A stretch of 64,000 nucleotides of DNA, taken from contig NC_135002.1 in assembly GCF_051020985.1 (NCBI RefSeq), positions 2,914,001-2,978,000 of the forward strand, written 5' to 3'. Shown here one piece after another: positions 1-10,474 of this stretch. A model generated the notes under the pieces. The model made no database searches. It was not told the origin of the DNA and saw only the letters and a list, made by a program, of their open reading frames with translations. Every line of letters begins with the position of its first letter. Position 1 is the first letter of the stretch. The DNA comes from Nomia melanderi (Eukaryota > Arthropoda > Insecta > Hymenoptera > Halictidae). A program made the position numbers and the translations under genes.

Positions 1-253
1 TGCTAATCGTTCTGTGTAGAACGGTACATTTCGAAGCAATGCAGACGTAGTACTGTACGCGTCGATCGTTTCTTCAATTTCTCAGTTTCTCGTTTCTGTT
101 TCCAGTATGTGGGGCAATTAAAATAAACACCAAGTCCGTAGTCGGGTTAAATATATTCATTAGGCGATTCATTCCTCAACTGCTTTCACAAAAACCAAAG
201 ACTATCTCCCAGGCCCCCAACTATCGACAAGCAAAAGGGCGAACCGCCTACGA
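1..253. other. Unassigned flank, no recognisable feature
   Basis: Mixed-composition sequence up to the first TTAA element. No tandem repeat and no coding signal seen. Confidence 0.5.
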
Positions 254-492
254 TTAACCCTTTGCACTCGGGAGGTGACTCTCAGTCACCGATTTCCTAC
301 AGTGAAGCTATAAAGATTCACATTCAATCTTATACTTCATACAACGCATCAATCTGAGAAATATTGACGTAAAACAGCGTTGTCCGTCAATTCGCGTGAA
401 TATCTCGTCGAGTTGGTTTCACAAAATGTCTTCATCTCATCAGGAAATGTTGAAATATTTCTAGTGAAAAACATCGGAGTGCAAAGGGTAAA
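254..492 (+). mobile_element. Family A piggyBac-like MITE, near complete
   Basis: Starts with TTAACCCTTTGCACTC and ends with the inverted terminus GAGTGCAAAGGGTAAA, about 239 bp. The last TTAA has decayed to TAAA. Just inside the left end is a palindrome, GGTGACTCTCAGTCACC at about 273-289, which recurs in other A copies. There is no coding capacity, so mobilisation would need a transposase supplied elsewhere. Assignment to piggyBac rests on the TTAA flanks and the CCC-starting inverted ends. Confidence 0.85.
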
Positions 493-1164
493 AAGAGACA
501 CATCATCCGACCAGTTCACCTTTATTCAGCTAGTTATTCTAGTTATGGTAAAATCAGCGTTAAAAATTCATTCGGTCAAGAGCCGGGAGGATTTCATTGA
601 GCGCCGAAGTGGAGGAGCAAAGGAGAAATCGCACGAGTAGAAGGGGCGAACGTGTTTACAATGTAACTGAACGTAAACGAGCAAGGTGGAAGGTAGAGTC
701 GGCTCGGTTCCATTCGGTTAACGAAGCCATCGGAAATTTCACCGAAAAGCCGGTCGCTCCTCCTCGAGCCGTGTTCGCGGCCGCGTTCGTTACGAGACAG
801 CGCGAGCGACGGCCGGATGAGCCGGCAAAAAGCGTTCACCTTTGATTTTTCGACGCGCGCCCGTTCCCGATACCCGCGCAAACGAGACGCCGGGAGTCGA
901 TACGCTTTGTGCGGCTCGGCGCGGCAGCGCGAGTCGCGCGAACAAACGGATCCACAAAGGAACAGCGAAATAAAAGTATCGCAGCGGAGGGAGCCGATTT
1001 TTCCGGGCGCTGCGGCGAATTCGGAGCGGAGTTTCCCGTTCGAGACTCTTCCGGGGACATTCGGGGGAGAGAGAACTCTGGGGATAAATTGGGAATAAAT
1101 ACTGATAGTTTATCAACGATGAAAGTACCGGAGAAATGAACCTTGTGCCTTCTTTCTGCGGTTG
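493..1164. other. GC-rich, CpG-dense patch without a supported gene
   Basis: From about 590 to 1090 the DNA is rich in CGCG-type words. Open frames up to 118 codons appear on both strands, as expected by chance in stop-poor GC-rich DNA. No domain recognised. A distant promoter or enhancer CpG patch is possible but unsupported. Confidence 0.45.
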
Positions 1165-1387
1165 TTAACCCTTTGAACTCTGTAGGCTCCATATTGTATC
1201 AGTTACAGTGTTAAATATTTTAATGAATTTTAAAGAAACTACCCTAAAATCATTCGATTTTACACATCCAAATTTAGTACTAAGGAAAATAAAAGATCGA
1301 AGAAATGCTATAACAATTGGTTATTAATTACTTTGTTACACCTTCGTCTTAATTAGCTACTGCTAAGCTACTGAACCATCAAGCATC
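1165..1387 (+). mobile_element. Family B MITE, left copy of a head-to-tail dimer
   Basis: Begins TTAACCCTTTGAACTCTG, followed by the GTAGGCTCCATATTG segment shared by all B copies. It lacks the normal right end (GGAGTGCTAAGGGTTAA). Instead it runs through a linker containing ACTTTGTTACACCTTCG into a second B copy at 1388. The same linker and arrangement occur at 31.8-32.2 kb. Confidence 0.8.
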
Positions 1388-1621
1388 TAACCCTTTGAAC
1401 TCTGTAAGCTCCATATTGCACCAGTTCTAATATTAAATATTTTGAATTCTAAGAAAACTACCTTAAGATTATTAGATCTTCCAAATATACAAAGTTTGCG
1501 CTGAGAAGGGAATTAAAGGTCTAAGAAACGTTATAATATTGTTAATTTTCAGTAGGACTACTATCGAAATTGGTATGAGTTTCTGACATATCACAAAACT
1601 ATGTGGAGTGCTAAGGGTTAA
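1388..1621 (+). mobile_element. Family B MITE, right copy of the dimer
   Basis: Begins TAACCCTTTGAACTCTG (first T changed, so not TTAA) and ends GGAGTGCTAAGGGTTAA at 1605-1621. Length is about 234 bp, typical of B. The broken internal TTAA suggests that the outer pair 1165-1621 behaved as the unit. Confidence 0.8.
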
Positions 1622-1959
1622 AAAGATAACAGATGTTCCTCTGAAAAGTCGGAGAAATTGTAGCAATGCGCGAACTGAATTGGAAGTCGATTCGAGTCTG
1701 AATAGATCTCGGAGTTTCTATGGAGCAATTTCAGAAAGTCAACTCGTTTCAGCGCTGAGTATTGTTGTATTATTGAGAAATAGCTCTGGATCACCCTGTA
1801 TAGAATTATTCTCCTCCTGTTTGTTCTTTCAATCAACATTATTGTTAATGTACCATTACTATTAATATATTTTTGCTCTTTTTATATTAGTACTTCATTT
1901 CTTTGGTGATAGAGAGTCGTGTGTTGGCCTTCATGGTATTAAGTTCTATTTTTACGTGT
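1622..1959. other. AT-rich DNA, nothing identified
   Basis: AT-rich sequence between the B dimer and a family N fragment. Short open frames only (85 codons or fewer), none recognisable. Confidence 0.45.
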
Positions 1960-2110
1960 TGTCCATATTTTCTTTATCTCATTAAATACATATATATTCA
2001 TACCTAATTCTCTTTTTACTGAAGATCCTTTTCAATATCTATAATAATAGTATCCCCACTATAAACTTGAGGACTCATCCGGGGTTACTATAATATTATA
2101 TTCCACAACT
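1960..2110 (+). repeat. Interspersed repeat N, fragment
   Basis: Contains TTGTCCATATTTTC, an ATTAAATACATATAT stretch and TATCTATAATAATAGT. The same words occur in the same order at 36960-37060 and 42083-42180. Nature unknown; an LTR-type retroelement remnant is possible, but no paired LTR or coding sequence was seen. Confidence 0.55.
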
Positions 2111-2158
2111 TTTCGGCAAATCCAGTGGCGACTGAGAGGAGCCTATGCAAAGGGTTAA
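2111..2158 (-). mobile_element. Family A MITE, solitary end
   Basis: Reads GCAAAGGGTTAA at its right edge (TTAA 2155-2158), with the subterminal GGCGACTGAGAGG segment inside. It therefore corresponds to one A terminus in reverse orientation; the rest is missing. Confidence 0.6.
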
Positions 2159-4116
2159 ATGTCTTAAGTCGCTCAATGCGTTAATTCACCTTCGCCCCGT
2201 AGAATCCGCGTCACCGAATCCCGTCGCGCAACGGGAATCTCCGACTCCATAATCGTCGCGCCACTTGAGTCGGCTAAACGAAGCCGCAGCGCAACCTCGT
2301 TACACGTCGCGCGAACAGCGAGGACAAACGAAAGGTAAGAACGGTAAAAGGGGGGGCGGGGGTGGAGGAGAGAAACGGGTCTTTGATGGCGAAGTGGACA
2401 ACGGTACACACGGGTCCTTAACAAGGGGACATTTAACGCGTGCCGTTCGCCGGAACAGTTTTCCCGGCGATGGTCTCTTTTCTTCGTCCGTTCCGCCTGT
2501 TTGGCCGGCCGGTAATCCGACGCGGAATCGCGCCGTGTAAACAGACCCGGGGGTGGGACCCGTGGCTCGAACCGTTCCCCGACAATGACATCCTCCTTTC
2601 CGAGTTGTTTGAGCAGCCGGTGGCTTCGAGTAAATTAAGGAGAGAGGGCCTTTCGCGGAATTACGGCGACGCAACCCCTTCCTCCTCCTCCTCCGCCGCC
2701 GCCGCCGCCGCCGCCATCGCCAGCTACGCAAACACTAGACGGCATTAGGCAAAGCTGGTAATAATTTCGCGTGGTGCTTGGATCTTTGGACGGCGAGTCC
2801 GCGCCATTGCGCCACCCCTGGCCCGGCGTGTGTTTAACGCTGGCGTAATTAACGCCGCTTAACTGCATGCAATATGTTCGTTTCACCCTCCCCGCCGCCG
2901 CTTCTGGGAGAATGGCGTTGTAGTACGAGAACGGTCTCGTAGAGAACTATTCCGGTGTTCTGTAGTTTCGATGCTTCGCCGTGGATCACCCTTAGAGCAG
3001 TTTGTGATTTATCGCGGACTTTGCGAGGGTTGTGTGCTTATTGATCGTGTTGCCAGGTTTCGCAGGGGTTTTTATGCGAGGATGTAGTATTTTGAATTAC
3101 CCTGTAGAATATGGGATTGTGATCTGCTCGTGAATCAGACTGTACATTGATTATCGAAGTAAATGGATATTGCAGAGATAATTGTCTACGCGAAGATAGT
3201 GATATCTTTTTAATCGACGTGTATAGGCAGTACGCTATAGTTCATTCGTATCAAATTTGAAATCAATTCGTCAAATCGTCGAATGCGACGATGGGGCCGC
3301 GATTGTTTTAATCTGTTTATTCCAGCCTGCGATTGAATTGTTCCACGTGGTTACTGTTTCGCGTGTCACCCGGTGGATCGCGTCGAATCCCGAGGCAATG
3401 CGAATTCATCGGAAAATTCGTTGGCCGGCGATTTTTTCGAATATCTGTTCGCATGATTCTCGCCGCTGGTCGAAGGCTACGGTTCCGAACCATCGGAAAA
3501 CGGTCTCGTTAATTGAGAATCCGGCCTCGGGCCAATTTTCCCATGTAAAACGCCCGCGGAGCCTGTTACGACACTTTTCGGTTTAATTAACGACGCGATC
3601 CCCCGGGTCTTGGCGATCGTTCCGGCGCGTCTCCGTCGCGTCGCGATTGTTATTCGCGCGGCCGAATAAATCTCCCCGCGATGAAACCGCGAAATTTATT
3701 GGTCCGCCGGTTATCGACGCCCCTTAAATATGTAAATGGCGGCGCGGCTCACGCCGATTCTGGTTTATGGATCGGGAGGGGAGAGGAGGGAGGACCGTTC
3801 GAACTGGTTTTCCAATTAAATTCTATTCTTTCCGTTGAATCGGGCTGGCCGGGCGGCCAGTCGAAACGCTTATCGAACGATATTTTACCCGAGAGCTGAC
3901 CGGGAGCCTGTGCCAGGCAGTATAACGCTTTATTTCATGTCCGTTGCGCCCCGACAAAGACGTAAAGCTCGGGAATACAATATTCTAGCTCGGAGAGCAC
4001 TCCAGACCGCGATTCGGTTTCATTTCGAGCGCATTAACTACGGTCGAAACAGTGAAAGAGAATCTAGATATCACGTGCAACGAGAGTACCAGAAATAACC
4101 ATTCGTTACTCCCAAC
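2159..4116. other. Mixed GC/AT DNA with G-runs and a GCC tract
   Basis: Contains a G-run cluster at 2350-2366 (possible G-quadruplex) and a CCT/GCC trinucleotide tract at about 2683-2716. GC-rich blocks alternate with AATTTATT-type words around 3590-3740. Overlapping frames of 102-143 codons around 2300-2750 translate into Arg/Gly or Ala/Ser runs and are low-complexity artefacts. No exon recognised. Confidence 0.5.
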
Positions 4117-4117
4117 A

Positions 4118-4190
4118 GCGGCGCGGCGTAATGTATAGAGCATCTGACTACGAATCTTAAGGACTCCGGTTCGAGACTCAATGAATCGTG
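4118..4190 (+). pseudogene. tRNA-Arg(ACG)-like sequence, degenerate
   Basis: The order GCGGCGTAATG (D-arm like), CATCTGACTACGAATC (anticodon arm like, anticodon ACG) and GGTTCGAG (T-arm/B-box like, 4168-4175) matches the layout of arginine tRNAs. The 3' half of the anticodon stem reads TCTTA where TCAGA would be needed to pair. The T-arm carries an extra base, and no acceptor stem closes. An A-run follows at about 4193-4201. Most likely a tRNA pseudogene or the head of a tRNA-derived SINE. Confidence 0.5.
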
Positions 4191-4694
4191 CGGGAAAAAA
4201 AAGTAGTTTCCCATTTTTCACGATTTTTCCTGAAGCTAAGTCACAGAAGTTCACCTCGGGATGCTCTTTGGAATGAAAAATTCTCCCTGGGTTTTTCCCC
4301 CTGGGAAAATATCCCCTAGAAAATATGGAAAAAAACGTGTCCATGGGAATTGTGGAGTAAAACAAAAGTAAAACGAGATTAGATAATATAAAAATAATAT
4401 GTATACGTGTGTGTGTTTTTAGTGTATGAAACTGTGAAAGGGAAGGAAAACGAGGAATCATCGATAAAAGAAAAGGGGGATGTAGGAGAAGAGATGGTTG
4501 GGCATGTTGGGGACAGGGAGGAGAAAAGTTGGAAAGCGTCGAAAATCGGGGAAAAACAACCTCTTCTCCTCCACCCTCTTTCCGAAGGTTCTCTCCGGGT
4601 ACGTCGAAAAGTAACCGAGCGTGGCCGGTTTCACAAAGAGCCCGGGACCGGATCGCGTGTAATTTAATTCGTGGTGTGCTTCCAAGCGGTGCCG
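4191..4694. other. AT-rich then purine-rich DNA, no gene
   Basis: Follows the tRNA-like sequence. The longest frame in the window (295 codons, minus, 3985-4872) covers this stretch. Its product is mostly Leu/Ser/Pro from the neighbouring purine tract, so I do not call it a gene. Confidence 0.5.
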
Positions 4695-5000
4695 TGGCAC
4701 AGAGGGGGGGGGGGTTGCTTGGAGGTGTGTGCAGAGAGAGAAGAAGTTGGGGTTCGGGTGCAGAAATCCGGGGAGCACAGAGGGGAACGGAATAGAAAGA
4801 AGGGAAGAGGTTGAAGGAGAGAGAGAAAAGAGAGTCAATGAGTGAGAGAAAGGAGAGTAAAGAGAGAGTCAAATGAGTGAGAGAAAAAGAGAAAGAAGAT
4901 AATGGAGTAGTGAGAGAGAGAGGAGAGAGAGTGAGAGAAAGAAGTCAATGAGAGAGAGAGAGAGAGGAGAGAAAGCGGGGGATGATGATGCAGATACAGA
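4695..5000. repeat. Low-complexity purine-rich tract, G-run plus (GA)n
   Basis: Includes a 13-base G-run near 4706-4718, then AGAG/GAGA blocks from about 4805 to 4976 interspersed with GTCAATGAGTGAG variants. Strong purine strand bias on the plus strand. Confidence 0.85.
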
Positions 5001-6664
5001 GAAGTTGGAGGATTTTCGTGTTGGTGGTGGTTGGTGTTGGTGGGTGTTTTAAGGTAGATGTCGTTGTCAAAGTGCACCTAGCCGAAAGACACATAACCAC
5101 CCTTCTGCTGCGGCTGGTGAATCCCGTGCACCGTCATGATTTCGTTGGTGGTGGTGGGTGATATTGATCCACCCCCGGAGCGTGACCGGGGGGGTTTCCG
5201 CTAACTCTGTCTCTCCTCCTCTCTCTCTCTTTCTCTCCGCATCCCCGCGCGTGTTTGCGTCGGTGCATTCTCGCGGTGGCCCGCGTTCCTCTGGAAAAAA
5301 CAGACCGTCTTTACTCGGTTCATCCACTTTCTGTCTCACGCGTTTATTCATGGGAGTTGCGTTTACACGGTCCCTGCTTCCATTTCCACGGATTCCCCCT
5401 TTCCCTCCCCGTGCCGTTGCTACCCCGTGATTTCCTTCTTTATCCGGGATCCCTATTCTGTATCCAGGATATTCTTCTTCCCCATTCTTCTTCGGTCCTC
5501 TTCAGAGCCGAGCCTCCGCGTCTTCGCCCGTTTCACGCTCCGCTGGTCTTTTCACTTAAACAGACACCTACCAGCTCCCCGTTCGTAACCGAATGTTATT
5601 GGCGGATTTATGACGGACCAGCTGTCTCATTAAGTCGTAAAACTAATTTATCTCGAGGAACAGTCGCACGGAGAACTTCTACGGCGACGAATTGGGGTTC
5701 AGAGACTCCTCTCTCTTGCTCTCTGCTCCCGTCACTCTGAAATCTGTTGGTTTACGATGTCGTACTTCTGGAAATCGCCCTTATTACACGAGGGCTTGCG
5801 TTGTTAGCCTGCACCTCGCGTGTTTGATTCGATCTCCGATCTAACCGTCACGGGACCGTCGCTCTTTCGCCGTTTCCCGTCACGTTTTTTTCGGTCGATC
5901 GACCGATCGTGGCGCAGACGTGACGGCAAATTGTGCGACGACGCCGCGCGTGTGTACACGTCGGTGTCTATCATCGAGTGTCAGGCAAGACGGGACTCGT
6001 GGAATATTCATGCAGGCCGCATTATGGCCGCTCGTTGGCAATAATATGACACAACTGCGCCACGCGTGCCGCTGACAGCCGGCTGGGTATTATGTATCTA
6101 CGAGCGAGCGGATCTTTGAGACCGTCCCGTTCAAAACAAAATTCTGCGGGACGCTAGCGTGACGTGAGAATTACTAGTGATTCTCGAGTGAACGAGTTCT
6201 TGTAACGCTCGGAGAAAGTCATCGGGAATACTGTTAGTCTCGCGTTTAGTATTCCGAAAGGGAAGCTCTCTCTTTTAACTCCTCGCTTTGTACGATCGGG
6301 ATTCGAGTGGAATTGAATTCATGTTGAATTTAAAAACGAAGATATTCTTCGGCTCGCTTCGGGTGAAGGGAAATGTTGGATATTAAATATTTAACGCGAA
6401 GCTCGAGAATATCTTCGCGGTTAGACTCAGTGTACATCCAATTTCGCCGCGTTACAATCTCAAATATTTTCATTCAGTATCTAATATTGGGTGGATATTA
6501 AATTCGAATGGTTTATGGTTGTAGATGTTCCGAGTTCGGAACTGTTGAACTTGAAAATATTGGACTTTTACATCGAATGTGTGTCTATGATAAGTTTATG
6601 TATCGTTCGGAAGCAAAAGATTTTTAACGCTGATCGTACCACGTCTTTTTATAACGAATCATAC
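5001..6664. other. Mixed-composition DNA, no supported gene
   Basis: A short CT-rich stretch lies at about 5207-5237. A 161-codon plus-strand frame (5255-5740) has no recognisable domain, no flanking splice pattern I trust and no repeat support. CpG-rich at 5780-6170. Confidence 0.45.
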
Positions 6665-6994
6665 TTGGATGTGACTCTCAGTCACTTACGAGACTAAAAG
6701 AAATGATTCAAATGTTACTAATTGTGTTTATAGGTCCCAAATTTTAAAAGCTCAAAGAAACTTTTGGAAATGAAATATGAAATAATGAAAAAAATTTCAA
6801 TAAAAAGTTCAAATGTGACTCAAAGTCACTTATGAGAATAAAAGGAATGATTCAAATGTTACTGTTTTTCTTTATAGGGCCCAAATGTTGAAAACCCAAA
6901 GAAACTTTTGGAAATGCAATATGAAATAATGAAAAGATTTAAGTAAAAAGTTCAAATATCACTGAAAGTCAGATCGTGGTCCGATTAGGGTTAA
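6665..6994 (-). mobile_element. Family C MITE with an internally duplicated unit
   Basis: Ends at GGTCCGATTAGGGTTAA (TTAA 6991-6994), the complement of the C left end at 14562. The interior is two tandem units of about 144 and 142 bp. Each starts with a palindrome (GTGACTCTCAGTCAC at 6671-6685, GTGACTCAAAGTCAC at 6815-6829), and a third degraded palindrome begins near 6957. Shared words include AAGAAACTTTTGGAAATG in both units. Confidence 0.8.
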
Positions 6995-7714
6995 AGTAAA
7001 ATTGATGCAATAATAATCACGTTGCGAATAGACGTCGAACGCGGTATTCAACTGTCAAGAAACGTTGATTCAACGCTCGCCAATCCACCGTAACAGAGGT
7101 CCCGATCAAGCCACACGAACCCTCGAATCATCAGCGTCGGCGATAAGCGAACATCAGCATGTCCGACCGCAAACATCCGAAACTACTTGGCGGGCCGATC
7201 GTCTGACCGTGGTCCGACCAAAATCGTCCGATTCCACTGATTCGGGCTTCGAAGCGAGATTCGATCTGCAGGAGCGGAATGCGCTCAAGCATTCAATAAT
7301 CTCGACGAATCAGGATTCGCGTTTGGCCACCTGTGATGCTTGTTTGCTTCGACGATACTCTGTCTGATGGGGCTCCAACATTTTCGCTCGTCTACGCCAC
7401 ATTAAGAGAAGAACAATCGAGTTCTCTTAGAAGCCAATGCCATAAAGTCGGTTTTTTCATATTTTCAGATTCTAAACTTCAATGGAATAAATAATATTCT
7501 TTCCAGTTATTTCTGTAGCTTCTGAATATGTGTAATCAATTCAGAAACTATTTCATTAATTTTCTCTATTTTTTCTAATTCGCATACGTCGAATCTCACG
7601 TGATTTAAACAATTTTTTGAAATTTATAGAGGTGTCTCTGGAAATATTTATAATACATTCTTTCTTTTCATCGATATGTAGGAAATACAGTGGTTTTAGA
7701 TACTAGTAGTATCT
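6995..7714. other. Unique-looking DNA, no feature
   Basis: A 100-codon frame at 7065-7367 has no recognisable motif. The 3' part is AT-rich. No tandem or TTAA element seen. Confidence 0.45.
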
Positions 7715-7875
7715 AAATACCGTAATTACTACATCCATAATATACTACGTGCAGTACCACGTAAACACCGTAATTACTATATCTATAATACACTACATCC
7801 ACTATCACATAAACCCCATGATACTACATCTATAATACACCACACGCAGTACCACATAAACACTACAATAGCGCA
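7715..7875. repeat. Minisatellite, unit about 51-52 bp, three copies
   Basis: Three diverged units each carry TACTACATC(T)ATAATA, CACTAC and GCAGTACCACATAAACA-like words. Starts are near 7719, 7770 and 7822. Not a multiple of three and not coding. Confidence 0.75.
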
Positions 7876-8203
7876 CACCATATACTATTTGCAGTTGGAC
7901 ACTCTCGCCCTGTCCCTTCAGCTGCCCTCCAGCAACCCTTCGATTTTTTCCATTGCGCCGCACTCCCCGATGCAATATCCGATCTTCCCCGGATCCCATT
8001 CAAGCGAACGCCGCGGCGTTAATCAAATTTTCCCGCGGTCGGCGAGAGCCCAGCTCCCGCTGCCAAGTTTCGTGATTCTAATCCGGTATTTCCATTAGCC
8101 GCCGCGCCAGCAAACTCTTCGGGGCGTCGAAATAATCCTTGAACCGCGAGCTCGCGGCTCGCTTGGAATCGATCTATCGCTCGAACGACAGAAGGACACG
8201 TAA

Positions 8204-8235
<32 letters not shown>

Positions 8236-8559
8236 GCCTGTTGTCTTCGTTAATGACTGGGTAATACGGGCACAATACGACTCCACGGAACTTGCGAGTA
8301 ATTTAAGGGAGCACGCTCAACCGTGGATACAGTTGAACTCGCGGCTGTGGGAGCAACTTCGAGGAGGGATTATTGTTACTGGTCGTGTCGGGTTCACTGG
8401 GAATGCTTTCGATGTTCTACTTTTTTAGTGAAATAGGGGAAGAGAAGTTTGCTTTGGTGTTCTGCTTTTTTGGTGAAACGGGGGGAAATTTGCTTTGATG
8501 CAAGAAATTTGAGAAAGAGATTGTACGAGGTAAAATAAAAATTTGTACAAGTGAATGGT
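7876..8559. other. Mixed DNA with a (GA)n microsatellite
   Basis: A perfect (GA)n run lies at about 8203-8231. Around 8405-8500 a short imperfect duplication of TTCTACTTTTTTAGTGAAA-like sequence is visible. No coding evidence. Confidence 0.6.
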
Positions 8560-8770
8560 TCCTTTGGAACAATCTTTATATTATCGGGAATGTTAAGTAG
8601 TTGGTTAGTTTTGTATGGAATTTGCCTTTGCACTCGAAAGGTGACTCTCAGTGACCATTTAATTTGATATAAAATTACGAAGTGTTATGTATAATATTAA
8701 GTTTTGTATGATGCATCAGCATGTGGAATATTTCTATAAAATAGCTTTGTTCCTTAATTGACGCAGGTTT
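8560..8770 (+). mobile_element. Family A variant, circularly permuted relative to its relative at 56.9 kb
   Basis: Order here: GGTTCCTTTGGAACAATC block, GGGAATGTTAAGTAG, TTTTGTATGGA, then the A terminus CCTTTGCACTCG with GGTGACTCTCAGTGACC, then the ATAAAATTACGAAGTG...AATTGACGCAGG block. In the minus-strand copy at 56847-57035 the second block precedes the first. The simplest reading is the end of one unit joined to the start of the next in a former tandem array. Confidence 0.7.
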
Positions 8771-9362
8771 CCCCATTAGTTTGTTTCAAATAGTATCGTC
8801 TGTCTCATCGGAGTGTCGAATGTTTGGAATTTGAAACTTGACACTGTAAATTTGAAATTGGAAACTGTAAATTTAAAATTTGATATTTTCGCTAGGTATC
8901 ACAACATACCTAACGTTCTCTAAATCAAGAATCCACACCACTCAATTCACCAAATTCACAAACACCTAAACTTAAGAAACTATAGCCTCCCATTCACGAT
9001 TAACAAAGCCAAATAAAAGTTCCCTTAAAAGTGAACGCACCCTCTCGCCAATGCATCCCCGGTATACAGGTTTATAGATCCTGCCAACTGGCTGCAGGAA
9101 AAATGGGCGTCCAAATAATTATTCAAATCCGTTCCCGGGCCAATGATAATTATTTTAACGGACGAGGGAAGTTCCGAGCCAAGAAGAAGGCGCGAGACGT
9201 GTCAGGGTGTGGGAGGAGCTAGCTTTCACGGGTCCGTGATATTTATTGGGGAAAGTTTAACGGCCTCGGCAAAAAAATGGGGTCCGCGACGTCCGCGGAA
9301 GAGGCGCAGCGAATATTGAAACCCGTTTCTCGCCGTAAATCCGACGGCACGGTTATACCCCA
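8771..9362. other. AT-rich DNA, no feature
   Basis: Includes a short local duplication around 8830-8885 (GGAATTTGAAAC / GGAAACTGTAAATTT words). Otherwise unique-looking. Confidence 0.45.
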
Positions 9363-10001
9363 CTTACTAGAAATTAAAGAGAAAGGTCGTCGTCGTTCCC
9401 TCTGTTCCAGCGAACTCCTCGAAAAGTTCAATTAATTTCTCGCGATTAAGGAATCCTACGGGCACCGGGGATCCTTCGAGTAGCCATTTTGTCGGCGAAA
9501 ACGCCCGTGCCGCGCGGACAATGGCGCAAACGCTTGTTCCCAGAAAATAAATTTTTCGAATTCTCTGTATTCTCCGAGAATACTTACTAGAAATTAAAGA
9601 GAAAGGTCGTTGCTCCCTCTGTTCCAGCGAACTCGAAAAGTTCAATTAATTTCTCGCGATTAAGGAATCCTACGGGCACCGGGGATCCTCCGAGTAGCCA
9701 TTTTGTCGGCGAAAACGCCCGTGCCGCGCGGACAATGGCGCAAACGCTTGTTCCCAGAAAATAAATTTTTCGAATTCTCTGTATTCTCCGAGAATACTTA
9801 CTAGAAATTAAAGAGAAAGGTCGTTGCTCCCTCTGTTCCAGCGAACTCGAAAAGTTCAATTAATTTCTCGCGATTAAGGAATCCTACGGGCACCGGGGAT
9901 CCTCCGAGTAGCCATTTTGTCGGCGAAAACGCCCGTGCCGCGCGGACAATAGCGCAAACGCTTGTTTCCAGAAAATAAATTTTTCGAATTCTCTGTATTG
10001 T
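9363..10001. repeat. Minisatellite, unit 214-220 bp, three copies
   Basis: Units start at 9363, 9583 and 9797, each beginning CTTACTAGAAATTAAAGAG. Copies 2 and 3 are nearly identical. Copy 1 carries small insertions (CGTCGT, CTC). Each unit contains GCCATTTTGTCGGCG. A minus-strand frame of 90-119 codons repeats with the array, but its frame is not maintained between units because 214 is not a multiple of three. I treat it as an artefact. Confidence 0.92.
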
Positions 10002-10474
10002 CATTTGATTCGATGTATTCTCCGAGCGTCCATTGTCGAAAATGGTAAACCAGTATGAAATGCCATCGCCGTTCGATACACACCGGCGTCCCCGCAGTAT
10101 TTTAAACGACATTGATCGAAACGTCGATGACGAATAACTTGCGCAGCATTGAAAATGCAATTGCTGAATGCATTCCGCTGCTTCAGTGTTCTTTATTGCG
10201 CGATAATTGAACGTTAAAGCGACGTCGCGTGAAATGCACGAATTACCGGGAACGGAAGGGACGCTGCATGCAGTCGGAGACGATTTTAGTTACTGCGGAT
10301 CGATGCTTCTCGGTGGTAATTGAATTTCAACGTTGATCTCGAAAGATGCCTCTCCGTTCCCGTTTCGATCTTCCACGTTTCTCATTTAAGAATTTCACGT
10401 TTCACGTTTGTAATCACGTAACCGGGTTCCCGAGAATTCAGTTTGAATCTCTAACGATGGTTAATAATGAACAA
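10002..10474. other. Unique-looking DNA between array and element H
   Basis: The last minisatellite unit is interrupted by a short insertion near 10001-10016, after which the unit end resumes (GTATTCTCCGAG). The rest is mixed sequence without coding signal. Confidence 0.45.

Noticed and set aside
3985..4872. Longest open frame (295 codons, minus strand)
   Set aside because: Most of it is Leu/Ser/Pro-rich translation of a purine-rich low-complexity tract, and it runs across a tRNA-like sequence. No domain.
9367..10160. Series of minus-strand frames with the same start (MNFSSSLEQREQ) over the 9.4-kb array
   Set aside because: They are copies of a 214-220 bp repeat; the unit length is not a multiple of three and no frame passes through all units.
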